This document shows positions 17,555-26,486 of a DNA stretch of 37,232 bases, in pieces. The DNA lies in contig JBLIIJ010000034.1 of NCBI GenBank assembly GCA_047635055.1, positions 1 to 37,232 on the forward strand, in the 5' to 3' direction. The notes beneath the pieces are model-generated. The model saw only the letters and a list, made by a program, of their open reading frames with translations, did not search any database and was not told the origin of the DNA. The translations under genes were made by a program, and so were the position numbers. The stretch comes from JAVJRN01 sp047635055 (GTDB lineage Bacteria; Bacteroidota; Bacteroidia; Cytophagales; Cyclobacteriaceae). Positions within the stretch are counted from its first letter, which is position 1, and every line of letters begins with the position of its first letter.

Positions 17555-18130
17555 ATGTTAAAAATTATTTTTAAAATACTGTTCAAGCTTCAAGGTTGGA
17601 CTCTTTATCAACCAAGTCCTCCGGAGGCAAAGAATTGCGTAATGGTGGCAGCACCACACACAAGTAATTGGGATTTCATATTCGCTATTAGTGCCCTTGA
17701 TCAATTGCATCTCAATCCTCGGTTTACCATCAAAAAAGAGTTTAATGTCTTCCTACTTGGGCCAATGATTCAAAATTTAGGAGCTATTTGGATCGATCGA
17801 AATAAAGCGAAAAAATTGGGAATGACCGATTTTATGAAATTACTTTTTGATGACAATCAAACAGAGAACCTGACCATCGTGGTAACTCCAGAAGCTAGTA
17901 GGTCTAAAGTAGTTCAGTGGAAAACAGGGTTTTATTTTGCTGCTTTGAAATCAAGTGTACCCATTTGCTTAGCATTCATGGATTATGAAAAGAAGCTAAC
18001 AGGTGTAGGCATGTGTTTTATGCCATCTGGGGATATTGATAAGGACATGGGGATTATTATGGATTATTATAGGAGCATAACACCAAAATTCCCAGAGAAA
18101 TTCGCGACTGATGAACGCTACACGCATTAA
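17555..18130 (+). CDS. PlsC-like 1-acyl-glycerophosphate acyltransferase family protein
   Basis: The 191-aa product matches small LPLAT-type acyltransferases. Block I is HTSNWD (H35-x4-D40), block II lies around FTIKKEF (57-63), block III is LGAIWIDR (75-82), and a degenerate block follows as TPEASRSK (111-118, E113 and R116, in place of the usual EGTRS). No clear N-terminal transmembrane anchor is present beyond an amphipathic segment, as in short bacterial members. It would transfer acyl chains to a lysophospholipid or another glycolipid acceptor at the inner face of the membrane. The PNPOx-like gene begins 39 nt downstream and bestrophin 54 nt after that, suggesting one transcript. Exact acceptor unknown. 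Confidence 0.82.
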   Translation: MLKIIFKILFKLQGWTLYQPSPPEAKNCVMVAAPHTSNWDFIFAISALDQLHLNPRFTIKKEFNVFLLGPMIQNLGAIWIDRNKAKKLGMTDFMKLLFDDNQTENLTIVVTPEASRSKVVQWKTGFYFAALKSSVPICLAFMDYEKKLTGVGMCFMPSGDIDKDMGIIMDYYRSITPKFPEKFATDERYTH

Positions 18131-18169
18131 AAACCTAAAAGCAAGGAAGAATTATTAACCAAGAGAGAC

Positions 18170-18742
18170 ATGATTATAACCGAACCTACTACACTCAGCG
18201 AGCTTCAAGATAAAATTTATGGTTTGCTGAATGCTGCTGTAAATGAAAGATCACATCCTTTTAGTTATTGTTCTTTGGCTACTGCGGGAGACCATGAGTT
18301 AGCTATTAGATATGTCGTATTGAGGTCTGTCAATGATCAATTACATCTCTTTCTATACTCTGATGCACGAACAGAAAAAATTAGAGATATTAACATTAAT
18401 CATCAAGTGGCGCTACTTTTCTATGATCCAAAGGAAAGGTTTCAATTAAGAATATCTGGACACGCAAAAGTTCATCATAAAGATGATTTTTGCAAAGAAA
18501 TATGGTTTAATATGCCAGCGGCAAATAAGAGAGAATATCTTTCTAATACAAGTCCCGGAGAAGTGATTAAAGGTCCGTTGGACGGACATTCATGGATGAA
18601 TGAAGACTGTATGGATCATTTCGCAGTTATTGAAATTGTTCCACATAAGTTAGATGCCTTGCAATTGGTGAAAACAGGTCATAGAAGGGCGCAATTCCAT
18701 AGAGACCGTGATGACTGGAGTAAGACTTGGGTAGCTCCATAA
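18170..18742 (+). CDS. PNPOx-like FMN-binding split-barrel protein
   Basis: The 190-aa product belongs to the pyridoxamine 5'-phosphate oxidase-like flavoproteins. Early on it has HPFSYCSLATAGDHELAIRYVVLRSV, in which R-x-V-L-R is the FMN phosphate-binding stretch. The middle reads HLFLYSDARTEKIRDI and VALLFYDPKERFQLRISGHA. The C-terminus is TGHRRAQFHRD, then DDWSKTWVAP, resembling the PNPOx end (RRA-F, W--RL-P) without the last Arg. It lacks some classical PdxH substrate residues, so it may be a general pyridoxamine-phosphate-oxidase-type flavin reductase/oxidase. It is cytosolic. It sits between an acyltransferase and a bestrophin gene on the same strand, with no obvious functional link. Confidence 0.82.
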   Translation: MIITEPTTLSELQDKIYGLLNAAVNERSHPFSYCSLATAGDHELAIRYVVLRSVNDQLHLFLYSDARTEKIRDININHQVALLFYDPKERFQLRISGHAKVHHKDDFCKEIWFNMPAANKREYLSNTSPGEVIKGPLDGHSWMNEDCMDHFAVIEIVPHKLDALQLVKTGHRRAQFHRDRDDWSKTWVAP

Positions 18743-18796
18743 AATAACGAATCACCTAAAAACTAAATCTCCTCACAATACTAAAAAGCATTTTCA

Positions 18797-19858
18797 ATGT
18801 TCATTCAGAAAAAATACACATTCAAAAACATGATGAATTGGACCCGGCGAGAGCTACGGTTTTTTCTCATTTACTCTACTGCGATTGCTGTATTATACGA
18901 GGTACTTGGCCTTACTTGGCTGCAACTACCTTGGACACCTCTTGCGCTTATAGGCACAGCTGTTGCCTTTCTAATCGGTTTTCAAAGTAATGCTGCTTAC
19001 GGACGTATTTGGGAGGCTCGGCAAATTTGGGGAGGAATAGTGAATGATTCTCGCTCCTTAGCGATCATGGTTATTGACATGATCAACAATGAATATTCTA
19101 ACAATAAAATGAGTGATGCCGATTTAGATGAAAATAAAAGAATTATAATTTACAGACATTTTGCATGGCTAACAGCTCTCCGATATGCGATGAGAGCGGA
19201 ACGAACATGGGAAACGGCAAGAAATTCGAAGGCGAATAAAAAATGGACTGACCTTTTAAAAATACCCGAATTTATTGTGCCATTTGAACAGGAGCTAGAT
19301 AAATACCTTTCGTCTAAAGAAAAAGATATTGTGATGTCAATGACAAATAAGCCGGCAGCCATAATGAAGTTGCAATCATCACATTTTAGAAAGCTTAAGC
19401 AATCTGGTCATATCTGGGAATTCTCTTTTCTTGAATTTGAGAATAAAATTTCTACCCTTCTTACACATCAAGGTAAATCAGAACGGATTAAAAATTTTCC
19501 TTATCCCAGGCAGTTTGCCACAATTGGTTATGATTTTGTGAACCTTTTTATACTATTACTCCCTTTTGGAGTGATCCCAGAATTTGCTAGAATTGGGTTG
19601 AATTTTATTGATACTTTCCCACTGGTTGCTTCCAATTTTGTTTGGCTTGGCATACCATTCAATGCTACAGTCTGCTGGATATTTAATACCATGCAAAGAA
19701 TAGGGACAGTAGGAGAGAACCCATTTGAAGGTTCTGTAAATGACGTACCAATCTCAACTATTTCAAGAGGGATAGAAATTGACTTAAGAGAAATGTTAGG
19801 AGAAACGGAAGTAAAAATTCCAAAACCATATCCGATAGTTATGAACTGCCAGATGTGA
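18797..19858 (+). CDS. Bestrophin-family ion channel protein
   Basis: The 353-aa membrane protein has the bacterial bestrophin signature AFLIGFQSNAAYGRIWEARQ (57-76) followed by WGGIVNDSR. It has hydrophobic helices near 21-62 and again at about 240-305, where the family fold places four helices around a pore. Bacterial bestrophins assemble as pentamers in the inner membrane and conduct small ions. The residues between (about 95-230) form the expected cytosolic helical domain. Length is slightly above the common 290-310 aa for the bacterial type, mostly from an insertion around 105-150. It probably ends the acyltransferase/PNPOx transcript, and a GGTCGCC-type hairpin follows 105 nt later. Confidence 0.88.
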   Translation: MFIQKKYTFKNMMNWTRRELRFFLIYSTAIAVLYEVLGLTWLQLPWTPLALIGTAVAFLIGFQSNAAYGRIWEARQIWGGIVNDSRSLAIMVIDMINNEYSNNKMSDADLDENKRIIIYRHFAWLTALRYAMRAERTWETARNSKANKKWTDLLKIPEFIVPFEQELDKYLSSKEKDIVMSMTNKPAAIMKLQSSHFRKLKQSGHIWEFSFLEFENKISTLLTHQGKSERIKNFPYPRQFATIGYDFVNLFILLLPFGVIPEFARIGLNFIDTFPLVASNFVWLGIPFNATVCWIFNTMQRIGTVGENPFEGSVNDVPISTISRGIEIDLREMLGETEVKIPKPYPIVMNCQM

Positions 19859-19962
19859 AACATCAGGCTCGCTCTTTCGCAGCGTTTTGAAACCCAAGTG
19901 TGTTAGCTTCATTCAACACTCAAGGCGTACTGCTTAAACGGATATTGATCAAAATGCAAAAG

Positions 19963-19979
19963 ATTTTGGTCGCCAAAAT
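19963..19979. terminator. Compact hairpin between convergent bestrophin and floA genes
   Basis: ATTTTGG (19963-19969) and CCAAAAT (19973-19979) form a 7-bp stem around TCG. It lies in the 182-bp gap between two convergent 3' ends and could work in both directions, but T-runs are poor on the + side. Confidence 0.5.
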
Positions 19980-20040
19980 TAATTCAAGACAAGTAGGAGT
20001 TGGCCCAAGAATAAATGATTCTCAGGCTTTATAGAGGGAC

Positions 20041-20967
20041 TTATTCTCCCTCAACTCTCACTGATTTGCCATAAAATTGTCCTCTTCTAAATGCATCAGA
20101 TAATGCAGGAGGAATTTCCGCTTCTGCGAGAATGAGCTTTGCTCTATTTTGTTGTGTTATAGCGTGCATTTCCTGCTCAAGAGCAACGGCCATTGACCTA
20201 CGCTCTTCTGCTTTTGCATGAGCAATCTCAAGATCAGCTGCCGCTTGATCTATTTGCAGCTTTGCTCCAATGTTTTTTCCAATATTAATATCGGCAATGT
20301 CAATTGACAGGATAGTATAAGCCGTACCAGCATCCAACCCATTGGATAGTACGTGCTTTGATATTTCTTCTGGTTTTTCCAAAACACTTAAATAATGCTT
20401 GGCTTCACCAATCTTAGAAATTATTCCTTGACCAACTCTAGCTTTTATCGTCTCTTCACCTGCTCCACCAACTAACTGTTCTAAGTTTGTTCTGACAGTC
20501 ACTCTGGCAACAGCAATCAATTGAATTCCATCAACGGATACCGCGGTAATAGAAGGAACCAGAATCATATAAGGAGTGATAGATATTTGGACAGCTTCCA
20601 ATACATCCCGACCGGCAAGATCTATCGCAGTTGCTTGTTTGAAACTTATGCGAAGATTAGCTTTATCTGCTGCTATTAATGCTTTTATGACATTAGTCAA
20701 GTTTCCACCAGCGAGGTAATGAGTTTCTAGCACCCTAGAGTCAATGTCTTTTAGACCGGCCTTTAAGGCAAGAATAAGTGATTGAACGATGAGTGCTGGA
20801 GGTACTTTTCTGAAACGCATGAAAACCAACTCAAGCAAATTGATCTTAACGCCTGAGAAAATAGCCGTAATCCATAAGCTTATTGGAAAAATGTATAGAA
20901 TAATCCAGAATGCTACAAGGCCAATTCCAAGGGTAACTAAAGTTGAAATCTGTAAAAAATCTGTCAT
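20041..20967 (-). CDS. floA: Flotillin-like protein FloA
   Basis: The 308-aa membrane scaffold protein belongs to the bacterial FloA (YqfA/UPF0365) family, which organises ordered membrane microdomains. One N-terminal hydrophobic hairpin (about 8-38) is followed by the SPFH-like domain (MRFRKVPPALIVQSLI, TAIDLAGRDVLEAVQIS) and a C-terminal Ala/Glu-rich helical region (QAAADLEIAHAKAEERR) that mediates oligomerisation. Length is near the usual 320-330 aa. In Bacillus it is paired with an NfeD protein. None is encoded next to it here. It is transcribed alone, with the outer-membrane barrel gene ending 281 nt upstream on the same strand. Confidence 0.93.
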   Translation of the reverse strand: MTDFLQISTLVTLGIGLVAFWIILYIFPISLWITAIFSGVKINLLELVFMRFRKVPPALIVQSLILALKAGLKDIDSRVLETHYLAGGNLTNVIKALIAADKANLRISFKQATAIDLAGRDVLEAVQISITPYMILVPSITAVSVDGIQLIAVARVTVRTNLEQLVGGAGEETIKARVGQGIISKIGEAKHYLSVLEKPEEISKHVLSNGLDAGTAYTILSIDIADINIGKNIGAKLQIDQAAADLEIAHAKAEERRSMAVALEQEMHAITQQNRAKLILAEAEIPPALSDAFRRGQFYGKSVRVEGE

Positions 20968-21248
20968 TTGTTCGGGTTAAGTACGGAATTTACAGCTATT
21001 AATTAGTTTAAAAATAGGAAAGCTGTCGATGTTTTTTATTAAACTTTATGATCTACGATAATCATGAAGATTAAACCTTAGGAATATCATTTTTTCATCA
21101 CTTAAAACAGCCTTCTGAAGTGTAAATTTTCAAGAAAGCAAAAGACTTTAATGCGTAAAGACATATATGTTTTCTTGTCAATTAGTTACTCCTAAGAGTA
21201 CACCTATCATTTAATTCATTACAGAATAGTTTGGTTTCATCAATAAGT

Positions 21249-23069
21249 TTAGAAGTTAATACTCAAGCCAAAGTAAGGAGATATATATTTTGTCGCTTCG
21301 AAACCATTATTTTCCGTAGGGGTAAATGCCCAGTAATAATCTACGCCTGCAGCCATCCAGTTGTTTAGGTGATACATTACTCGAACCTTCGCCAATGAGT
21401 TTTCATCAAAGCTAAAAGCATCACCCAAATCAGACAAGTTGCCTTTGAAGTAGGAGCCCTGCAAGGTAATTTTATCCGCTAACCTCTCCATGTTGGCATT
21501 TACTTCTACAAATGCTGGAGATTCTTCACTAATATCATCTGGAATCATCAGACTTCCACCAATTGTAATCTTTTGTAGGATATGCCCTTTGAGGCTACCA
21601 TAGATACCAGCGGTTTTATTGACATTGGCCAGCGCGAGTATTCTTGCGTCTTTGTTCAACTCATAAGTGGTATTAAAAAACTGGGGTAAATAATGTTCAG
21701 AATAATTGAGCCTTTCTAACCGTATATCAGTACTTAATATATTGGCAATAAAATGAAAGCGAAAATTCAATCCCACACTAGCCCCGCTACCATCTTCAAA
21801 CCCATTATTTAAAGCATCCGGTTGGGTATTAGTATCGTAAAGAACGGTTAATGTATCCGTTAAGGCCTGCGATGCGGTGTTGAGTCTGCTATAATTGGCA
21901 AAAAAGTCAATTTGAATAAACGGTACATTTAATAACGTAATACCCATATCTAATCCAAAAGCACCAATTCCATCTTTTGTTAATGAGTATTGACGGCTAC
22001 CAGTTTCGGTCTGATCACTGTCTTTAATAAAAGTGACCCCAATTTCTGTGGTCTTTATAATAGGAATAGACAATCGACTTAAAGGCCTTACGTATGGTCT
22101 GATTGCAAATAGATTGAATGAACTCATGTTGAAGTCACTATACATTCCTTCTATGCCAAACAATGATTTAAAATTCACATCGTAATGCAACCCTAACTTA
22201 CGCTTTTCAAAGCTTGTTGTGTTGGTGTAATTATTGATTAGTCCACCAAATCCAATCATGGTGTTGTCGAGTTGCCCAACTTTTACATAAACAGGGTCGC
22301 GTTTTTGCACGCCGTATCTGATATACGTGATGAGTCTTGCTACGCCAACACCATCCTTAAACATTTCCGTTCTTATTTTTTTATCCTCTAGGCCATATAA
22401 TATTGGGACATTTAAACCAACCCCGACTTTTCCAATGGAGAACTCTGGCTGAAGGGTCAATCCTGCATAATACTGATCATCAATTACCGTCATTGTAAAT
22501 CCACCATTGAATGACCCACCATTAGTAACAGAGCCCATTGGCGCACGAAAGTCTTCTGCATGAAAGTCTTTTTCCACCTTCTCAGTGTCAAGTTTATCGT
22601 CTGAAGGTTCAATGTTGACATCCTCGTTTTCAATCTTTTCTTTTTCTTCATTGGCAGTAGAGTCATTGGGGACTACTAATGGATTCTCTTCCTGTATATC
22701 CAATGAATCAGTGGCTGGCAATTCAAGGGATTTAATATTTTTTAGCGTGTCGCTAGGAATTGTTTCGATGATTATACTCTCGTCAATTACACCTTCCTCT
22801 AGTAATTCAGCCGTATCACCTTCTTTCAACGTATCGGAGCTTACTATACTTAGTTGACTGGCTTTATTCGATATGTCATCCAGGGAATTAATTTTTGAAT
22901 CATCAATTTCAATCTGATCAGAAGATTTTTTCTTCTTTTTCTTAGATTTATTATTTTCTGACTCTTCCCATAGATATGAGTAATCCGAATAATCATCAGC
23001 TTCTTGTTCTTGACCCATCGCTGAGATATTAAGGCTGCAAAAACATACTAAAAGAAAACATATCCTCAT
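21249..23069 (-). CDS. Large outer-membrane beta-barrel protein with acidic N-terminal linker
   Basis: This 606-aa product has a signal peptide (MRICFLLVCFCSLNISAMGQ, cleavage near residue 19), a polar low-complexity part (about 20-170) with a KKKKKK patch and many Asp, Glu and Ser residues, then about 430 residues of alternating beta strands with aromatic girdles and a terminal Phe (ISPYFGLSINF). This is typical of an outer-membrane barrel, and the size suggests roughly 16-20 strands. I do not recognise the family, and there is no TonB plug. ATG 23069 is preferred over ATG 23078 because it gives a compact signal peptide. It is flanked by its own noncoding gaps, so it is probably monocistronic. 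The disordered linker may cross the periplasm. Confidence 0.7.
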   Translation of the reverse strand: MRICFLLVCFCSLNISAMGQEQEADDYSDYSYLWEESENNKSKKKKKKSSDQIEIDDSKINSLDDISNKASQLSIVSSDTLKEGDTAELLEEGVIDESIIIETIPSDTLKNIKSLELPATDSLDIQEENPLVVPNDSTANEEKEKIENEDVNIEPSDDKLDTEKVEKDFHAEDFRAPMGSVTNGGSFNGGFTMTVIDDQYYAGLTLQPEFSIGKVGVGLNVPILYGLEDKKIRTEMFKDGVGVARLITYIRYGVQKRDPVYVKVGQLDNTMIGFGGLINNYTNTTSFEKRKLGLHYDVNFKSLFGIEGMYSDFNMSSFNLFAIRPYVRPLSRLSIPIIKTTEIGVTFIKDSDQTETGSRQYSLTKDGIGAFGLDMGITLLNVPFIQIDFFANYSRLNTASQALTDTLTVLYDTNTQPDALNNGFEDGSGASVGLNFRFHFIANILSTDIRLERLNYSEHYLPQFFNTTYELNKDARILALANVNKTAGIYGSLKGHILQKITIGGSLMIPDDISEESPAFVEVNANMERLADKITLQGSYFKGNLSDLGDAFSFDENSLAKVRVMYHLNNWMAAGVDYYWAFTPTENNGFEATKYISPYFGLSINF

Positions 23070-23209
23070 GTAACACATAGCTAAATAAAATTTATTTGAG
23101 TCCGTAAGACGTAAATCTAATTGATTCAGCCAATAGATGAAAAGATATAATTGCTCCAGTAAATTTTCAATCCTTTATAGATCAATTGATTGAATTAACT
23201 TTAAACTAA

Positions 23210-23767
23210 ATGATGACAGAATTTCAAAGAAAGAAGCTTACCCACTTCTTTAATATATTAGACTTCAATAGGACAAACCTGCTGGAAATAGAAGATTTTG
23301 CTGAATTAAGTGAAAACATTAGACAGGCATTTAAATTTGATGATGGAGGCAAGGATCATCAGAAGATAGTAAAAAAATGTACCCGCTTTTTTCACAAATT
23401 ACTTGAGCAGATAGGCCATCAAAAGATGTCCGTAGATTTGAATGAATGGCTGCATTTTTCGAGTAAATCGATCATAGAATCTGAGGATGAGGATATCCTT
23501 GATGAATACGTGGATCAATTTATAGGTTTCTTTTTTGATCTTTTCGATGCTAATAATGATGGGTTTATCTCAAAGGATGAGTACAAACAACTATTTCAAA
23601 TTTACCGTATAGATCAAGATTTATTAAATGATTCGTTCAAAAAAATAGATAGAAGCGGAGATTTCAGACTTTCTAGATATGAACTTTTATACGCTGGAAA
23701 AGTGTTTTTTACATCTGACGATCAAACCCTCCGCGGGAACTGGATCTTTGGTGAGCTCAGTAAATAA
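23210..23767 (+). CDS. EF-hand calcium-binding protein (calerythrin/SCP-like)
   Basis: The 185-aa protein is soluble, with no signal peptide, and has a four-EF-hand layout. Loop 1 (18-29, D-N-T...D) is degenerate. Loop 2, near 73-84, has lost its ligands. Loop 3 (113-124) is canonical with D113, N115, D117, S121 and E124, and loop 4 (147-158) is canonical with D147, S149, D151, R153 backbone and E158. This resembles bacterial calerythrin and sarcoplasmic calcium-binding proteins, which act as cytosolic Ca2+ buffers or sensors. Acidic helices surround the loops. The GAF gene starts 262 nt downstream on the same strand, but the gap makes an operon unlikely. ATG 23213 is an equally good start. 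Confidence 0.88.
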   Translation: MMTEFQRKKLTHFFNILDFNRTNLLEIEDFAELSENIRQAFKFDDGGKDHQKIVKKCTRFFHKLLEQIGHQKMSVDLNEWLHFSSKSIIESEDEDILDEYVDQFIGFFFDLFDANNDGFISKDEYKQLFQIYRIDQDLLNDSFKKIDRSGDFRLSRYELLYAGKVFFTSDDQTLRGNWIFGELSK

Positions 23768-23854
23768 TAAACTTGTTTAGCTGAAAGAGAGCCAAGCATA
23801 TCAATAACTGGTTTTTATATAGACTTTGTGGTCGTTTAAAGTGTGATTGCTGTA

Positions 23855-23880
23855 TTTCAACGATTTGACTTTCAACGATT
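23855..23880. repeat. 11-bp direct repeat upstream of the GAF gene
   Basis: TTTCAACGATT occurs at 23855-23865 and 23870-23880, a 15-bp period (about 1.5 helical turns), 150 nt before the ATG at 24030. It could be a paired binding site in the promoter region of that gene. No regulator motif was recognised. Confidence 0.4.
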
Positions 23881-24029
23881 AAAGACTTAACTATCCTTAA
23901 AATAATTATTCGTTTAAAACATTTACCATGTTTACACGACTAAACATTTATAGTGGGTTAATTGAATTGTTTGCTGATAAAATTGGTTAAGCATTCAATT
24001 GAGTATTTAACTGAAAACTCGAAAATTCT

Positions 24030-26393
24030 ATGAAATACAACGGGAAAGAAACTGCATTTCCAGCGATAATGCAGATAAGTTTCAAAAACATCATCGAAAC
24101 ATTAAAGAAGCAAGCGTTGAGTTCAGAAGAGTTTGAGGCTGTTTATGCCAAACATCTACTGGATGAAATTAATGAATTTCCAGAACTAATCACTGGAATT
24201 GCCGATGGCACACCAATGGATAAATACGGGTCTATTGTTCAAAAACTTAGCAATCGACTTTTCCCAGAGGAGCTACAAACAAACGAAATTAAAGCGTTAA
24301 CACCTCCTTTTCAATACGAGCCCATACTTGTATCCAAGCGATTTGAAAATATCATTAAAAATTCAGGGGGTACTTTTTCGCTAACCATGAAGGATATTGA
24401 TGAGGATATGTTGTACCTCTATTGTTGTTATTTTATTTTAGGAAAATACTATGGTTACCCAGTTTCAGGTGGTGGACCAATGAACGTTGAGATCTACGAT
24501 GAGAATTTAAATATCAATAAGATATACAAAGTGCTCATTAATGCTGATATGACCGAGTTTGAACCGACAGACAGAGCGATAGACATTACACGTGAGGATT
24601 ATGAAGCGCTGATGGAAAACTTTGGGAATATAGCGTTTTGGAAAGAAAAATTTCCTCCGAATAGCTGGATAATGAGGGGATTAAATATTTTAAATCTAAT
24701 CGACGTTACTTTAGATGAGTCTATAACCTCCATTACTTCCAACCTTCTTGTCAAGTCCAACGATATTTTTGAGAAGATTCAAGCTGGTGTTAGACGATTG
24801 TTACACAATCAAAGCTTAGAAATTGGTGTTCTAGTATTAGAATTTGACAAGCTAGTCAAAATCAAAAATGAAGAAGCACCAAGTATTTTATTGACCGCAG
24901 GAGAAAGCCTGCATTGTCAATCTGAAATGTGCGATTACACTTATGGTCAATTGATGAAAAGTAAGGAGGCTCTCGTAATTACAGATACAAAAAAATATCA
25001 TGAAAAATCCAAAGGTGGCTTATCTGGCAGATTGGCTGCCTCTTCATTTGGTAGTTACATAATAGCACCATTAATTCATGAAGATGAGCTATTAGGGTTT
25101 ATGGAGCTTGGAGCAAAAGAGACTTTCACGTTGACTAAGGGTTCTCTAGTATTACTTGGTGAAGTGCTACCAATCTTAGCCATGGCTCACAAGCGCTTTA
25201 TGACGGAATCACAAAACCTGATCGAAGCTATTATTCAACAGGAGTGCACTACAATACATCCTTCAGTCAAATGGAGGTTTGAAGAAGAAGCAGAAAAATT
25301 CATGCATAAAAAGATCAATCACGAGGATCCGGTTTTTAAGGATATCGTTTTTGATAATTTATATCCATTGTATGGCCAATTAGATATTAAGGGATCTTCT
25401 GAGCGAAGAAACAAGGCTGTCAGTCAGGATCTTATTAAGCAAATAAATGCTGTTGAAAAGGTATTAAAATCTGCCTTTGAGCAAACCAATATGCCGGCTT
25501 ATGAAGCGCTTATCTTTAGATTGGAATTATACAAAAAAGAACTTGGAACAGGTCTTTCAGCGGGAAGTGAACATAAAATTTTAGCTTTTCTTAAATCCAA
25601 TATCTATCCAGTTTTTAGTCATTTGAAAGAGATCAATGATGATTTAGGGTCATTAATTGATGAGTACGAAGCAATGTTAGATCCCGAAATACATTCTGTA
25701 TATGAAGCTCGTAAGAGTTATGATGTGAGTGTGAATCTTATCAATCAACGATTGGCTTCCTATTTGGATGAAAAGCAAGTCGAAGCTCAGCAGATGTTTC
25801 CTCATTATTTTGAGAGGTATAAAACGGACGGTGTAGAGTTCAATATGTATATTGGCCAGTCCATTGTTCGAAATGAAGAATTCAATAATATTTATTTAAA
25901 AAACCTTAGGCTCTGGCAATTGGCAGTCATGTGCGAGCTTGAGAATACATTTAAGAATCTTCAGAACGAGCTAAACTCAACCATTGAGGTTGCCTCTTTG
26001 ATTCTTGTATACAACACTCCACTTTCTGTACATTTTCGTATGGACGAAAAGCAGTTTGATGTCGAAGGAGCATATAATGCTAGATATGAGATTATTAAAA
26101 AGCGCGTAGATAAAGCGCATATCAAAGGAACAAAAGAGAGAATCACTCAGCCCGGAAAAATAGCCATTATATATTCACAAGAACAAGATGCCGTTGAATA
26201 TCGAGAATACATTTCTTTCCTAACATCAAAGGGTTATTTAAAGAAGGGCTTTGAAGATTTATCACTCGAAGACTTACAAGGTGTATCTGGTTTGAAGGCC
26301 CTTAGAGTTGACGTATCTTACAGTAGCGGTTTTAATGTAGATGATTTAATGAAAGAAATAGAGCAAAAAAATAGTTCTGTAAACGTTAATTAG
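24030..26393 (+). CDS. Large GAF-domain protein of unknown function
   Basis: The 787-aa soluble protein has no signal peptide or membrane segment. A helical N-terminal region (about 15-220) is followed by a GAF-like sensor domain (about 225-390: helix, then LEIGVLVLEFDKLV, EALVITDT, SFGSYIIAPLIHEDELLGFMELGA) and a long charged helical C-terminal half (about 400-787) with several coiled-coil-like helices. No kinase, cyclase, phosphodiesterase or DNA-binding motif is visible. From memory, similar proteins of about 780-800 aa are widespread in Bacteroidota and annotated only as 'GAF domain-containing'. It stands alone, between a gap with a direct repeat and a very strong bidirectional terminator. 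Ligand and partner unknown. Confidence 0.8.
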   Translation: MKYNGKETAFPAIMQISFKNIIETLKKQALSSEEFEAVYAKHLLDEINEFPELITGIADGTPMDKYGSIVQKLSNRLFPEELQTNEIKALTPPFQYEPILVSKRFENIIKNSGGTFSLTMKDIDEDMLYLYCCYFILGKYYGYPVSGGGPMNVEIYDENLNINKIYKVLINADMTEFEPTDRAIDITREDYEALMENFGNIAFWKEKFPPNSWIMRGLNILNLIDVTLDESITSITSNLLVKSNDIFEKIQAGVRRLLHNQSLEIGVLVLEFDKLVKIKNEEAPSILLTAGESLHCQSEMCDYTYGQLMKSKEALVITDTKKYHEKSKGGLSGRLAASSFGSYIIAPLIHEDELLGFMELGAKETFTLTKGSLVLLGEVLPILAMAHKRFMTESQNLIEAIIQQECTTIHPSVKWRFEEEAEKFMHKKINHEDPVFKDIVFDNLYPLYGQLDIKGSSERRNKAVSQDLIKQINAVEKVLKSAFEQTNMPAYEALIFRLELYKKELGTGLSAGSEHKILAFLKSNIYPVFSHLKEINDDLGSLIDEYEAMLDPEIHSVYEARKSYDVSVNLINQRLASYLDEKQVEAQQMFPHYFERYKTDGVEFNMYIGQSIVRNEEFNNIYLKNLRLWQLAVMCELENTFKNLQNELNSTIEVASLILVYNTPLSVHFRMDEKQFDVEGAYNARYEIIKKRVDKAHIKGTKERITQPGKIAIIYSQEQDAVEYREYISFLTSKGYLKKGFEDLSLEDLQGVSGLKALRVDVSYSSGFNVDDLMKEIEQKNSSVNVN

Positions 26394-26411
26394 GAGTAAC
26401 AGGTATATTAA

Positions 26412-26460
26412 TAAAAAGAAAAGCCTCAATGTAATCAGTTCATTGAGGCTTTTCTTTTTA
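26412..26460. terminator. Perfect 20-bp bidirectional terminator
   Basis: Arms 26412-26431 and 26441-26460 are perfectly complementary, with a 9-nt loop. The GC-containing core (AAGCCTCAATG) is flanked by A5 and T5 runs on both sides. It lies between two convergent genes (stops at 26393 and 26487) and should terminate both. Confidence 0.95.
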
Positions 26461-26486
26461 GTGAAAATCTAGATCAAGTATTTGTA

